Positions 36,585 to 46,734 are shown, numbered from the stretch's first letter. The stretch: DNA of 64,000 nucleotides from Roseiconus lacunae (GCF_008312935.1 NZ_VSZO01000007.1:248001-312000), one strand, 5' to 3'. A program made the numbers and translations. Notes: generated from the letters alone by a model not told the origin.

Positions 36585-38171
36585 TTAAGCCCGCTCGGCT
36601 TTTGCGGTCCCAGATTCGACAACGTAAGAGACCCGTTGGAACGTTTTGCCGCCGGGCTTAAGGACATCATCAACCGCCATGTAATCTGATTTCCACTGTT
36701 GCGGAGTCACTTCACAGCGGATGTAACCGCGTTCGGTGTTGTGGTACTTCACGCAGGGGTTATTGGCCAACAGAGCATCGAGCCCACGTGGCTTTTCCGA
36801 ACCGTTTCCGCCGCTCGAGAGCGACGTTGCGACGAATTCCGTTGCGATCGTGGACTCTTCTTCGTTGCGGTCATCACAGCGCAGGTCGTTCACCCAATTT
36901 GAATGAATGTCACCGGTCAACACGACAGGGTTGGCAATCGCACGATCGCGCAAAAACTCCATCATCTGCTTACGTTCATGCAGATAGCCGGGCCATTGAT
37001 CCATCGAATAGGATGGATCGTCCGGGTTGCCGCTGCGATTGACCATTCCCATCATCACTTGCTGGGCAAGCACATTCCAATTTGCCTTTGACTGAACCAA
37101 CTTTTGCGTCAACCAACCACGCTGCTTACGACCAAGCATGGATTGGTTTTTGTCCCACGCCGCTTCATTGAGCGGTGACTTGCGGTCATTATTAGGCTGA
37201 TCACTGCGATACTGGCGGGTATCAAGTACCATGAAGTTGGCAAGTTGTCCAAACTGCGACGTCCGATACAGCCGTAAATCACTGCCCTGCGGCATCTGAC
37301 TTAGACGTAGCGGCATCATTTCGTAATAAGCTTGGTAGGCGTTCACCCTTCGCCGCATGAAATCGACCGCATCGACGCCTTTCTGTTCGGAGATCTCACC
37401 GGCACAGTTGTTGTCAAATTCATGATCGTCCCAGGTCACAACCCAAGGACATTGTGCGTGCATATTTTGCAACAACTCGTCAGACCGATACTGGGCATAC
37501 CGACTGCGGTAGTCATCGAGCGTCTCGATTTCCGGTCCGTGATGGGTACGAACCTTTCCGTTGCGTCCGGCAGCGTACTCGTAGATGTAGTCACCGAGAT
37601 GGAAAACAAGGTCCATTTCGTCTTGGGCCATTTGTTCATAGGCGGTGAATAATCCTTGTTCGAAGTTCTGGCAGGATGTTACGGCGAACCGAAGTTTTTC
37701 CGGATTGCTTTCCGGATGCGGCATCGTGCGAGCACGACCGATCACGCTTTCTGCGTCGCCACACCGAAAACGGTACCAATACCAGCGGTCGGGTTTGAGC
37801 GTGTTTAGTTCGACGTGGACGGAATGCCCCAGAGCTGGGGTAGCAATGTGGGTGCCTTCCGCCACTACGTTTTTCATCTGATCATCGGTGGCGACTTGCC
37901 AATCGACTGGCAAGTTCTGAAGCGGCATTCCGCCGTGCGGCTCAAGGGGTTCCGGGGCGAGTCGGGTCCAAATGACAAACCCGCGATGATCCGGATCGCC
38001 GGATGCGATTCCGACGGAAAAAGGATTTTTCGAAAAAGACTGTTTCGTGTCCGCGTTTGCTTGTCGCGATGCGATCGCAAGGGAAGCAAACAATCCAGAG
38101 AAAGCGACGAAGCCTCGTCGGTTGATGACGTCCTGAACGTCTTGGCTGATCAGTTCGATAGAGCGGTGCAT
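36585..38171 (-). CDS. PhoD-like alkaline phosphatase
   Basis: The protein has 528 aa with a Tat-like leader (N-R-R-G-F-V-A-F-S-G-L). PhoD motifs are present: FSVGIASGDPDHRGFVIWTR at the N-terminus of the catalytic domain, FHLGDYIYEY with metal-binding Asp and Tyr, VTWDDHEFDNNCAG, MVLDTRQYRSDQ, and VLTGDIHSNWVNDL near the C-terminus. The family hydrolyses phosphomono- and diesters at the cell surface with Ca2+/Fe3+. It is divergent from the DUF1592 gene with ~290 bp between them. It is followed by a hairpin, so it is probably monocistronic and perhaps phosphate-regulated. Confidence 0.94.
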   Translation of the reverse strand: MHRSIELISQDVQDVINRRGFVAFSGLFASLAIASRQANADTKQSFSKNPFSVGIASGDPDHRGFVIWTRLAPEPLEPHGGMPLQNLPVDWQVATDDQMKNVVAEGTHIATPALGHSVHVELNTLKPDRWYWYRFRCGDAESVIGRARTMPHPESNPEKLRFAVTSCQNFEQGLFTAYEQMAQDEMDLVFHLGDYIYEYAAGRNGKVRTHHGPEIETLDDYRSRYAQYRSDELLQNMHAQCPWVVTWDDHEFDNNCAGEISEQKGVDAVDFMRRRVNAYQAYYEMMPLRLSQMPQGSDLRLYRTSQFGQLANFMVLDTRQYRSDQPNNDRKSPLNEAAWDKNQSMLGRKQRGWLTQKLVQSKANWNVLAQQVMMGMVNRSGNPDDPSYSMDQWPGYLHERKQMMEFLRDRAIANPVVLTGDIHSNWVNDLRCDDRNEEESTIATEFVATSLSSGGNGSEKPRGLDALLANNPCVKYHNTERGYIRCEVTPQQWKSDYMAVDDVLKPGGKTFQRVSYVVESGTAKAERA

Positions 38172-38459
38172 GATGTGTCGTGTGGAGCGGCGGTGAGGCC
38201 AAACGGGGGACTAAAGGAAGGGGATGAAGGCAGGGTTCGGTGGGGATTGAAACATCGAGGACTAACAAGGAGCCATTTGCGACAAAGCAGAATGCCGACT
38301 TCGCCGACGAAGCGTCCATCCTACCCTCTTACCGAACATCCCTGTCGCTCTTTTAGGATTGGCACGTACAATGGGCAACCCAACCCATCAACACGATCAC
38401 TCGTACGCAGCGGAATCCTCGCCGCATTCGGGTGTCGCCCGCCCTTGACAGATACCGTT
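38172..38459. other. Divergent promoter region
   Basis: This 288-bp spacer separates the starts of the PhoD (minus) and DUF1592 (plus) genes, so it should carry promoters for both. I see no clear operator or gene, although an open frame reading in from the PhoD gene runs through it. Confidence 0.45.
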
Positions 38460-40433
38460 ATGCGACCCTTTCCCAAATCTGGGAACCAGATTCCCACGCG
38501 CTTGCTTGCGCCGGCTTTTCCGCTGATACACGTCGTTTTCGGTGTTCTCGGCCTGGTCGTTTGCGTAGCCACACCCGAACCGATTCAAGCCGACGATGGC
38601 ACAGAACAATCGGTAATGAAGTTTATCGGAACTTACTGTGTTGATTGCCATTACGGAGATGACGGCGAGGGGGGGATGCGTCTGGACCCGTTCGAAACCT
38701 CGCTCCAAGTCGCGGACAATCTGTCGACTTGGAAACAGGTAATCGCGCGTACCGAGAACTTCTCGATGCCACCACGCGAGGCCGACGTACCGAGTGAAGA
38801 AGAGCGACAAGCGTTCTTGGAAGCGATCCGTTCGCGAATCTTGTTGACCATCTGCGAAAACGGCGCACAGCCAGGCCCACCGCAACTGCGTCGTCTTAAT
38901 CGCACTGAATATGGCAATACGATACGCGACCTACTTGGGATACATGTCAATGCGGCACATGCGTTGCCCGCTGATGGGGCCGGTGGTGAAGGTTTTGACA
39001 ACGCGTCGGAAACATTGTTTATCTCACCGATCTATGCTGAAAAATACATCGAAGCGGCAGCCGAAGCGTTGAGCCATGCGTTCAACGATCCGCAGTCTCG
39101 AAAACGCCTCCTCGTTGTGGAACCAAACGAAGATCGGTCACCCGAGCAAGCAGCCAAGTCGATTTTGGAAAAATTTCTGCCACGCGCGTTTCGCCGTGCC
39201 GTCGATCCGAGTGAAGTGGCGGAGTACATGACCGTTTTTGAGACGGCATACCAAAGCGACGGGACGTTCGACTCAGCGATCGAGATGACTCTTCAGGCCG
39301 CGATGGTTTCGCCAAAGTTTCTGATGATTTACGAGACGCCAAACACCGGTTCTGAATCGGTCTTGGTTAGCCAATACGAAATGGCGTCACGACTGTCGTA
39401 CTTCCTCTGGGCTTCGATGCCGGATGACCAGCTAATGAAGCTCGCCGGTGAAGGGCGTTTGCATGAACCCAAGGTTTTGGAAAAGCAAGTCGAGCGAATG
39501 CTGGAAAGTCGACTCAGTCGCGACGGATTGCGACGAAGTGCCAAGGTCCGTGAATTTGCGGCAAGCTTTATGGAGCAATGGCTTGGCACGCGGGCACTCG
39601 GACGGGAGTTCATCCCGGATCCGGAAGTGGCACCGCGCTACGACTCGGAACTGGAAGGCGGGATGAAGTACGAGCCGGTGTTTTTCTTTGAAGACATCCT
39701 CGCCGAAAACAAATCCATTTTGAACTTCATCGATTCGGACTTCACTTACGTCAACCGGTCTCTGGCATCTCACTACAAAATTCGCGGATCGTTTCGCGAA
39801 CAACCCAAGTTGACGAAACTCGAAAAGGAGCACCACCGTGGTGGTTTGCTGGGGATGGCCGCTGTCCTGGCGGTTTCATCGCACCCCTATCGCACCAGTC
39901 CGGTACTACGCGGCAAATGGATCTTGGAAACAATCCTGGGAACTCCCCCACCACCTCCACCGCCGGATGTTCCTGAGCTTGAAGAAGACGAATCGGCGAA
40001 CGTACCGAGCAGCTTGCGTGAGAAACTGGAGCTGCATCGGGAAAACGCGGCGTGTGCTACATGCCACGATATGATCGATCCGCTGGGATTCGGTCTGGAA
40101 AAATACGATCTGCTCGGCCGCTGGAGAACCGACGCTGGTGGTCAGCCAATCGATACTCGGGGGGAATTGCCGGGTGGTCGTACGTTCGAAGGACACGAAG
40201 AACTCAAAATGATCTTGATGGAACGGAAAGACCAGTTCACACGACACTTTGTTTCCAAAGTGCTCGGTTACGCCTTGTCTCGTGGCTTGACCGAAGAGGA
40301 CAACTGCGTGGTCGAAGAGGTTACCGAAAAACTTGTCGCGGATGATTACCGCTCCCATACACTGATCAAGGAAATCGTGATGAGTGTTCCGTTTCGATAC
40401 AAACAAGCGTCCGACCCGGCGTTATCCGAATAA
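38460..40433 (+). CDS. DUF1592 protein with cytochrome c-type N-terminus
   Basis: The protein has 657 aa. The ATG at 38460 starts a signal peptide (FPLIHVVFGVLGLVVCVATP). The much longer open frame upstream, from 37815, runs antisense to PhoD and is not coding. The N-terminal heme-type motif is C-V-D-C-H (residues 60-64). The body has DUF1587/1592/1588/1585 blocks: RRLNRTEYGNTIRDLLGI, FLPRAFRRAVDPSE, MASRLSYFLWASMPDD, a Pro-rich TPPPPPPPDVPELEED link, and a second motif C-A-T-C-H with MIDPLGFGLEKYDLLGRWR. It has no PA14 domain, unlike the cassette at 18944. The DUF1552 gene lies 203 bp downstream. Confidence 0.9.
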   Translation: MRPFPKSGNQIPTRLLAPAFPLIHVVFGVLGLVVCVATPEPIQADDGTEQSVMKFIGTYCVDCHYGDDGEGGMRLDPFETSLQVADNLSTWKQVIARTENFSMPPREADVPSEEERQAFLEAIRSRILLTICENGAQPGPPQLRRLNRTEYGNTIRDLLGIHVNAAHALPADGAGGEGFDNASETLFISPIYAEKYIEAAAEALSHAFNDPQSRKRLLVVEPNEDRSPEQAAKSILEKFLPRAFRRAVDPSEVAEYMTVFETAYQSDGTFDSAIEMTLQAAMVSPKFLMIYETPNTGSESVLVSQYEMASRLSYFLWASMPDDQLMKLAGEGRLHEPKVLEKQVERMLESRLSRDGLRRSAKVREFAASFMEQWLGTRALGREFIPDPEVAPRYDSELEGGMKYEPVFFFEDILAENKSILNFIDSDFTYVNRSLASHYKIRGSFREQPKLTKLEKEHHRGGLLGMAAVLAVSSHPYRTSPVLRGKWILETILGTPPPPPPPDVPELEEDESANVPSSLREKLELHRENAACATCHDMIDPLGFGLEKYDLLGRWRTDAGGQPIDTRGELPGGRTFEGHEELKMILMERKDQFTRHFVSKVLGYALSRGLTEEDNCVVEEVTEKLVADDYRSHTLIKEIVMSVPFRYKQASDPALSE

Positions 40434-40636
40434 GTACATTCCATATAGCAACGGAATCGCTTCGAATCGACTTCGACAGTCCGGCGCAAGTTGCCTAGAA
40501 TGTCGCTGTCGAGACGGCTGTCCTATTGTCGTTCCGATCGATGCCAGAATGGCTTGCCTCGCCCAATGGGCCGAGAGCCTTGCTGCGCCGCCCGCCTACA
40601 ACCACCCTCCGCTATCACCCGCCCTGAGTTCACGCT

Positions 40637-42058
40637 ATGACGTCAGCCAATCGCGAACCTTCTGCTACGAAACGCCCCGTTTACCTTTCGGAGCAAACGA
40701 AGGGGGGCAGCCCGCTTTCACGACGCACCTTGCTGCGCGGAACCGGCATGGCGCTCGCCCTACCGTGGCTGGAGGCAATGATGCCGAGTGCTCGCGCCGA
40801 GGCGAAGGCTTCGGAGGAGCAACCCGGGGACTCGCCGAAACGGATGGCAGCGTTATTTGTCCCAAACGGCGTGCGGCAGGATCAATGGACGCCGGAGGGT
40901 GAGGGTGCAGACTTTAAATTGTCACCGACTCTTCAACCGCTCGCTTCGTTAAAGGACAAGATCACAGTCTTGTCAAACCTTTGGAACCAAGCCAGTAATG
41001 TCGGGGACGGACATTATGTCAAGTGCTCCGGTTACTTGACATGCACGACGATCAACAAGTCTCTCGGCATCGACCTCAACTGTAACGGCCGGTCAGTCGA
41101 TCAGGTTGCGGCGGATTTTGGCGAACAGTTCACGCCGCTTCGTTCACTTGAGCTGGGCATTGATCCGGTCACGACCGGCGTCGATACCAACGTCGGTTAC
41201 ACCCGTGTTTATGGATCGCACATTGCCTGGAACGGGCCGACCAGTCCACTTGCGAAAGAGCTCAATCCACGCTCCGTTTTTGATCGCTTGCTGCGAGCGA
41301 CCAAACCGTCGGCACAAACTGCTTGGCGCGACAAACTGTTGCTCGATCGCGCCCTGGCTGATGTGAAGCAACTCAATCACCAGCTCGGCGCGTCTGACCG
41401 GCACCGGATGGATGAATACATGCAGTCCTTACGGTCGATCGAGAAACGTCTCGATAAGCAAACGTCTCAACGACAGTCGGCTTGGTCTCCGTTGAAGCCT
41501 CTTGATCCCAAGCAGCGTCCCGAAGGCGAGTTTCGCGACGATCACGCAGAACACGTCCGGTTGATGATGGATATGATCGCGTTGGCCTTTCAGACCGACA
41601 CGACGCGAGTTTGTACGTTCATGTTCGGTAACGCGGTCAGCGGTCGCAACTTTTCATTTCTTGACGGGGTTTCCGGCGGGCATCATGACATCTCGCACCA
41701 TCAAAATAATGAAGACAAGCTAAAACAATACCAGCTGATCAATCGTTGGCACGTCGAGCAGTACGGATACTTGCTCACTAAGCTGGACTCGATGCAAGAA
41801 GGCGAGAGCACGGTGCTGGACAACTCGATGATCATGTACGGTTCCGGGCTACGCGATGGCAACAGCCACAGTCCACATAACCTGCCAATCGTCATCGGAG
41901 GTTCGGCCGGCGGAAAATTGAACGCGGGCCAACATTTGAGCTTCAGTAAAGACACTCCGTTGGCAAACCTCTATGCGACAATGCTTTCGGCGCTGGGCAC
42001 GGGCAAGGAATCGTTTGCCGATAGCACCGGCGTACTGCCCGGTGTCTTGGCTTCCTAA
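40637..42058 (+). CDS. DUF1552 family exported protein
   Basis: The protein has 473 aa with a twin-arginine-like leader (S-R-R-T-L-L-R-G-T-G-M-A-L-A-L-P). The body matches the DUF1552 plan: RMAALFVPNGVRQDQWTPEG, VKCSGYLTCTTINKSLGIDL, LRSLELGIDPVTTGVDTNV, LGASDRHRMDEYMQSLRSIE, RVCTFMFGNAVSGRNFSF and YGSGLRDGNSHSPHNLPIV. It pairs with the DUF1592 gene upstream, but here the two genes do not overlap, unlike at 21439. Function is unknown. Confidence 0.92.
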   Translation: MTSANREPSATKRPVYLSEQTKGGSPLSRRTLLRGTGMALALPWLEAMMPSARAEAKASEEQPGDSPKRMAALFVPNGVRQDQWTPEGEGADFKLSPTLQPLASLKDKITVLSNLWNQASNVGDGHYVKCSGYLTCTTINKSLGIDLNCNGRSVDQVAADFGEQFTPLRSLELGIDPVTTGVDTNVGYTRVYGSHIAWNGPTSPLAKELNPRSVFDRLLRATKPSAQTAWRDKLLLDRALADVKQLNHQLGASDRHRMDEYMQSLRSIEKRLDKQTSQRQSAWSPLKPLDPKQRPEGEFRDDHAEHVRLMMDMIALAFQTDTTRVCTFMFGNAVSGRNFSFLDGVSGGHHDISHHQNNEDKLKQYQLINRWHVEQYGYLLTKLDSMQEGESTVLDNSMIMYGSGLRDGNSHSPHNLPIVIGGSAGGKLNAGQHLSFSKDTPLANLYATMLSALGTGKESFADSTGVLPGVLAS

Positions 42059-42243
42059 TTCGAACGCGACGATGCAAAAGCCGAGTTGGTAACATCCGCC
42101 GCAAACCGGGGCCAGACGCCAACGAAAGACACCGGGTATTCGTTTGGTCCGGCTGCTCGCAAGCCCAACGCTCGTGCTGTGGCTAGACGAACTGATTTGG
42201 TTCGGCGAATTAGCCGACGGGCATTCTTCCGGATGTTTGAATT

Positions 42244-42272
42244 GCAACCGTGGCTAACGCCAGTCCGCTAAT
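42244..42272 (+). repeat. Short dispersed repeat
   Basis: GCAACCGTGGCTAACGCCAG followed by TCCGCTAAT is a near-complete copy of the motif seen at 22978, 55271, 56220, 57713 and 58096. The 284-bp spacer between the convergent genes holds nothing else that I recognise. Confidence 0.6.
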
Positions 42273-42342
42273 GCGGAAGTCAGATCTGCGTCTCTACGGC
42301 GGTCGTGTTGAACTTTGCTGCGGCTGAAGTTGCCGATCGCGG

Positions 42343-43317
42343 CTACGATTCGAATACTGGATGAGCCGGCGTCGAATTGTTCGGCCAATCGACACCTAGG
42401 CTCATCAACCAATGTGACTTTGGAACGCCATAGTCATCGAACAGATCCGAACGAAACAGGCCGAGAGCGGCCGCAATGACGGCTTTGTTGTGATCTTCTA
42501 GACCGGGGGTTGCCGATGAGCGTCGCTGGATCATTTCACGCATGGACGCATTCATTAGCCAGCTCGTCATTGTTCTGAATCGACTGTCGCCTGAATCGCG
42601 TAGCTCGGCCCGGAACGCTTGGGCACGGTGTTGGTCGACACAGTAATCGATGTGAGCGTCGGGGGACGTAGTGACACGAGCAACGAGCCAATCCGACCAT
42701 CTCTGAACACCATGCCGCAAGCGATTCAGCCGGACGATCATCGCCACCGGTGCCGCCGTGGCTTCCAATAAAATCTGTCCGACACGGTAACTCGCATCAA
42801 GCTGTGAATGGAATACACCGTGCGTCACCGCCGCGACTCGGTCATTGCCTTCGTCGATCATCGTGCGCTCACATACACTCCCAAGAGTAGCGACAACACG
42901 CGTGAGCAGTTCTGACACTAAGATGTCGTCCAGCACGCCTTCGTATTCATCCCACCAGCGATGAAGTGATGGAAAGCTACCACTGTTTTTCGCGTCACGA
43001 TATCCTGCCATCACGCGATGCCACTGTTCGTGCCGAGTCCGAAACGCGCTCCAATAATTCATGATGGTTTCTGCGGAAACCTCATGCTGGCTGATGGCGA
43101 GAGAATCACCGTGGCTAGCCAGGCTGGCTGCAAGATCGGCAAGGGCGAGTCGGTTCATTGGCGTTTCCGGGGTGCGAAGTTCAGCCGCGAAGGTTCGGAC
43201 TGCCACCAAAGCACCCCGCATGCCATCGGGCGATATCGTGGCAAACCCGCCCTTTATGCGATCAGACAGTGCCAGCCGGTGAAAAAACGCAACGCCGTCG
43301 TTGTCCGTAGGCACCAC
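42343..43317 (-). CDS. Hypothetical protein
   Basis: I do not recognise this 324-aa protein. It starts with GTG (43315-43317) after a stop codon about 36 nt upstream. It is soluble and helical, with no signal peptide or membrane span. It contains HEQWHRVMAGYRDAKN, LHRWWDEYEGVLDDIL, THGVFHSQLDASYRVGQIL and LNRLRHGVQRWSDWLVARV, rich in Trp, His and Arg. Compositional bias matches the neighbouring genes, so it is very likely a real gene, perhaps planctomycete-specific. It stands alone between a convergent DUF1552 gene and a divergent glycine-zipper gene. Confidence 0.75.
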   Translation of the reverse strand: MVPTDNDGVAFFHRLALSDRIKGGFATISPDGMRGALVAVRTFAAELRTPETPMNRLALADLAASLASHGDSLAISQHEVSAETIMNYWSAFRTRHEQWHRVMAGYRDAKNSGSFPSLHRWWDEYEGVLDDILVSELLTRVVATLGSVCERTMIDEGNDRVAAVTHGVFHSQLDASYRVGQILLEATAAPVAMIVRLNRLRHGVQRWSDWLVARVTTSPDAHIDYCVDQHRAQAFRAELRDSGDSRFRTMTSWLMNASMREMIQRRSSATPGLEDHNKAVIAAALGLFRSDLFDDYGVPKSHWLMSLGVDWPNNSTPAHPVFES

Positions 43318-43748
43318 ACCATTGATGGAACTCCACCATCGATTCCCTCACGATCGGGCCGGCGAAAGGCCGATTTACTAAATGGCGAAAACATGACGCG
43401 GGTCTATCAGCGGTCGTCGCTGACCCCCGCGAGGTAGATTCGCCTCCGCCGTTGTGGCTAGTGCAAGACGCCGGCGGTCAGAACGGCTGCGATTGATCGG
43501 TCGATGGGCTTTGCTGCAGGTGATTCCCATGCCCGTGGCTGATACTGCCGCCAAACCCGATATCAAATGGGCTCCCGCCAGCGTTTTTTTTTGCTGTTTC
43601 CAAGACGCCGATTGCCCTTCGAACGAACCGCCAGTGAGACATGGTCGCCGCGGCAATTCCGCATCGATGTCAATTGACGTCTGTGATGCGGATTTGGTAC
43701 CAGACGACTTGAGCGAAACTTTCCGTTTTTGACAAGAGAACCAGTCCG
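43318..43748. other. Spacer with nine-T run
   Basis: This 431-bp spacer separates divergent genes. Short open frames on both strands have no recognisable content. A run of nine T residues at 43584-43592 follows a GC-rich segment but no clear hairpin. Promoters of both flanking genes are expected here. Confidence 0.45.
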
Positions 43749-44414
43749 ATGAATGCCTTCCAACGAGTTGTTCTAGCTGCGGGGATCTGCCTCGCTTCTT
43801 TGCCGTCGGCGTTTGGGCAGGCCAACCAACAACGTGGGGTCGCTTTGGGCGGAATCGCCGGTGCGATCGCCGGAGGCATTATTGGGGACCACAACGACGA
43901 AGCCGGAGCGGGCGCCGCGATCGGTGGTGTGGTTGGCGCAGTCGCCGGTGGCATTCTTGGCAACGCTTCGGATAAAGAAGCCGATTTGGCTCGCCAACGT
44001 GCGGCGTACTACCACGCTCATCAGCAGCAAGCCGCGGCACAACAACAAGCGATCGTGATGCAGTCGGCGGTCACCTTACAGGACGTGATCAGCATGAGCC
44101 GTTCGGGGCTGAGTGATCAGGTCATCATTAACCAAGTTCGACAGCGTGGCTTTGTCGGGAAGGTTGCGGTCAACGACATTATTGCCCTGCACCAGCAAGG
44201 CGTCAGCGAAAATGTGATCACACAGCTTCAAGCGGCAGGCTCAAATCCTGCGCCAGTCCAACTGGCGCAGCCAGCCCCGCAAACGCCCGTTGTCATCGAG
44301 CGACACTACACCCGACCTGCACCGGTGATCATCGAGGAACGCGTGCTGCGACATTACCCTCGACCACACTATTATCATCACCCGCGTGGCGGATACCGTT
44401 TTTATCGCCATTGA
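43749..44414 (+). CDS. Glycine-zipper envelope protein with His-rich tail
   Basis: The protein has 221 aa with a signal peptide (MNAFQRVVLAAGICLASLPSAFGQ). A glycine-zipper 2TM region (about 30-75) has repeated small residues: LGGIAGAIAGGIIGDHNDEAG and AAIGGVVGAVAGGILGN. A Gln/Ala helix follows, then two helical motifs resembling SHOCT-like repeats (VISMSRSGLSDQVIINQVRQ and IIALHQQGVSENVITQLQA). The C-terminus is rich in His, Tyr, Pro and Arg (RHYPRPHYYHHPRG), which may bind metal. It is probably a periplasmic or outer-membrane structural protein. Confidence 0.8.
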   Translation: MNAFQRVVLAAGICLASLPSAFGQANQQRGVALGGIAGAIAGGIIGDHNDEAGAGAAIGGVVGAVAGGILGNASDKEADLARQRAAYYHAHQQQAAAQQQAIVMQSAVTLQDVISMSRSGLSDQVIINQVRQRGFVGKVAVNDIIALHQQGVSENVITQLQAAGSNPAPVQLAQPAPQTPVVIERHYTRPAPVIIEERVLRHYPRPHYYHHPRGGYRFYRH

Positions 44415-44451
44415 TTGGTCCTTCGCGGATCACCGGCGATGAGCCTTTGTT

Positions 44452-46086
44452 TCAACCGTCGGAAAGCCCCTTACGCCCCCGCAGTCGTAAGAGCATCGCG
44501 GCGGTGGCGACGATCACGAAGATGATACTGAACGCGAAGTAGCCGATCACGCCGATCATGAATCCGTCATTGATCTGTTGATTGTTCGGCACGAGGTCTT
44601 CGTTTAACGGCAGCCAGAAAAGCGCCGAGAACGGACTCGCAATCCCGGTCCAGTCGACATTGGCAACCGTGCTCGGTGGCATGTCCAGCATTCTCGCGAC
44701 GATCGAAAGCGCCGGCGGAACAACGTATAGCAACAATAGCAAGGCGTACGTTGTCAACAGTGCGATTGATGTCTTACGGGCGAACATGGAACAGGTCAGT
44801 GCCACCACGCAGTTGACCAAGCAAACTGTGGCAACGATCAAGAACATCAATGCGACGGTGATCAAGTTTGACCAGAACGCCGTATTCAGGGACGCTCCCA
44901 AAATTAACGGCCAGAGTAGGAATCCCGTCAGCACGATGGAGATTCGGAACCGTACGACAAATTTTCCCCAGAGGATCTGCAGTGGCGAAAGTGGCGTCGT
45001 CAACAACAGGTCAAGTGTTTGACGCTCACGTTCACTGGTGATGCTGCCAGCAAGAAACGAAGGGCCGACAAGCATGTTAAAGACAATCACATAGACGCAG
45101 AACCAGGGAGCTTGATGTTGTTGAAAGAACAAGAAGTATCCCATCATCGGGATCGCCAGCAAAATGCTGATCTGAATGACCAGCCGTAACATCAGCGTGC
45201 CTTGGCTGAAGATTTCGCTGTGCAGTTCTTTGTCGTAAACCGGATTGGCCCCATCGGCCATCATCTCGTTCTTTTTGGGCGGCGCGAACAACCGGTCCGG
45301 AAATTGATCGGGTTGGATAACCAGTCCGACGGCCTCCTCGGCCTCCTTTTCAAGGTCGATGACCTCCTTGCCTTCGCTCCCGACATCCGGAGGATAGAGC
45401 ATCCGCCCTGCCGCGGCGGCACCCATCAGGATAACGGCAGTCAAGCCAAACGCGGGAACGACCACGGTGGCTAGCTTTAGACGCAGATAACCTTCCGTGC
45501 CCAGCGTCGCCCAAAACACACATGCTCCGATCACCAATGGCAAAATCACGAGGTAACTGACCACAAGCGCGCTACTGGTCCGCGGGAAGTAGCTGCTGCA
45601 CATCACCCCGATGGCACCAAAGAGAATCACCGAAATAATCAAGCCTAGGTAAGCGGCCAGGACCTCGTAAACGTGCACACCACCGAGTGGGAGACACAAC
45701 ACGATGATGGGGAGCGACCCGATGATCAGCATTCCCAAATGAGTCAACGAGGCGACCATCTTGCCGAGGACGATCGCCCCCGGTCGCATCGGACTGGCCA
45801 GTAGCATTTCGTAGGTCTTGCGTTCTTTCTCGCCGGCGATCGTTCCGGCTGCAAAGCTAGGTGCCATCAGCGAAGCGATGACGTATTGCCCAAGAAAAAA
45901 TAGATTCACCAACTTTGTCGCCGACGGTGGGCTAGACGTCAAATCCAAGCGTTCGTCGCTCGGCCACGCGGCGATCACGACCGCAGCGAGCAACAACTGG
46001 TAGAGAGCCAACAGAACGAATGCTCGCTTGGTGCGCAAGTTGACGAGTAGCTCACGCTGCAAAACAGGATTCTCAAAGATGTACAT
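44452..46086 (-). CDS. ABC-2 type transporter permease (double)
   Basis: The protein has 544 aa with about twelve hydrophobic segments and two homologous halves. Each half opens with the ABC-2 pattern: NPVLQRELLVNLRTKR and later NPVYDKELHSEIFSQG, then GTIAGEKERKTYEMLLASPM and GSITSERERQTLDLLLTTPL. The repeat shows a duplication of a gliding-type/ABC-2 permease domain. It is on the opposite strand from, and ~650 bp before, a membrane lipoprotein and ABC ATPase, so it is likely their partner. The cargo is unknown. Confidence 0.9.
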   Translation of the reverse strand: MYIFENPVLQRELLVNLRTKRAFVLLALYQLLLAAVVIAAWPSDERLDLTSSPPSATKLVNLFFLGQYVIASLMAPSFAAGTIAGEKERKTYEMLLASPMRPGAIVLGKMVASLTHLGMLIIGSLPIIVLCLPLGGVHVYEVLAAYLGLIISVILFGAIGVMCSSYFPRTSSALVVSYLVILPLVIGACVFWATLGTEGYLRLKLATVVVPAFGLTAVILMGAAAAGRMLYPPDVGSEGKEVIDLEKEAEEAVGLVIQPDQFPDRLFAPPKKNEMMADGANPVYDKELHSEIFSQGTLMLRLVIQISILLAIPMMGYFLFFQQHQAPWFCVYVIVFNMLVGPSFLAGSITSERERQTLDLLLTTPLSPLQILWGKFVVRFRISIVLTGFLLWPLILGASLNTAFWSNLITVALMFLIVATVCLVNCVVALTCSMFARKTSIALLTTYALLLLLYVVPPALSIVARMLDMPPSTVANVDWTGIASPFSALFWLPLNEDLVPNNQQINDGFMIGVIGYFAFSIIFVIVATAAMLLRLRGRKGLSDG

Positions 46087-46734
46087 CAGCCGAAATGATC
46101 ATCCTTCGTTGGTTAAGTCACAGTCGTCGTTACACGGCGCGTCGCCATTGTATCAGCCTCCGTGGTGGCTCGGCAGCTGGACGGCGATAACTTTCGCTCG
46201 GTCCCCGCTCGAACGCTGATTCCGCGCCGTGTTTGGTATCGGTATTCCGCGGCGACTCATCGGCCGATACGAGTCGGTCCCTGATCGAGAAACGATCGCG
46301 GCAAATGCAACGAGTCCTCGTTCGCAATCTCAATTCTGGCGACTCGTCTGATTGATCACCGTCACACACAGGCCGGTTGAAAAGTCGAATCCTAGGAAAT
46401 TGATTTCGACTGCTCCCCCCGACGTGCCGCGCTGGCATACAATAGCCTGACATCGCACGATGACGCTGCAAACGCCGTTCTCGCTGATTGGAAGCTTTGT
46501 ATTGTTCGACCATGACACTCGAAGGCTTTCACTCGCGCTGGGCGATCACTCAGACAAGGCTTCTCTCCACACTGGGCGGTCACACAGAAAGTTCATTCTG
46601 GGAGCCCCCAGTTGGCTCAGCGCCAAAGTGAACCGCAACAACTCTTGGTGATGAATCCTGGTTGACCGTTTGGCGTGATCGTTTTCACTGCGACCGCTAC
46701 TATTGTCCTTTCTCACTCGCGACCGACGTTTCGA
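46087..46734. other. Spacer between divergent ABC genes, with short direct repeat
   Basis: No supported gene is seen. Two imperfect direct copies of CTGGGCGATCACTCAGA and CTGGGCGGTCACACAGA lie at 46538-46554 and 46572-46588, one repeat period of 34 bp. They could be binding sites for a regulator of this divergent pair. Confidence 0.4.

Noticed and set aside
37815..38459. Long upstream in-frame extension of the DUF1592 gene at 38460
   Set aside because: It runs antisense to the start of the PhoD gene, lacks a signal peptide, and the signal peptide begins at 38460.
43454..43732. Open frame before the glycine-zipper gene
   Set aside because: No domain, no ribosome-binding site and a competing antisense frame of equal length; composition is not decisive.
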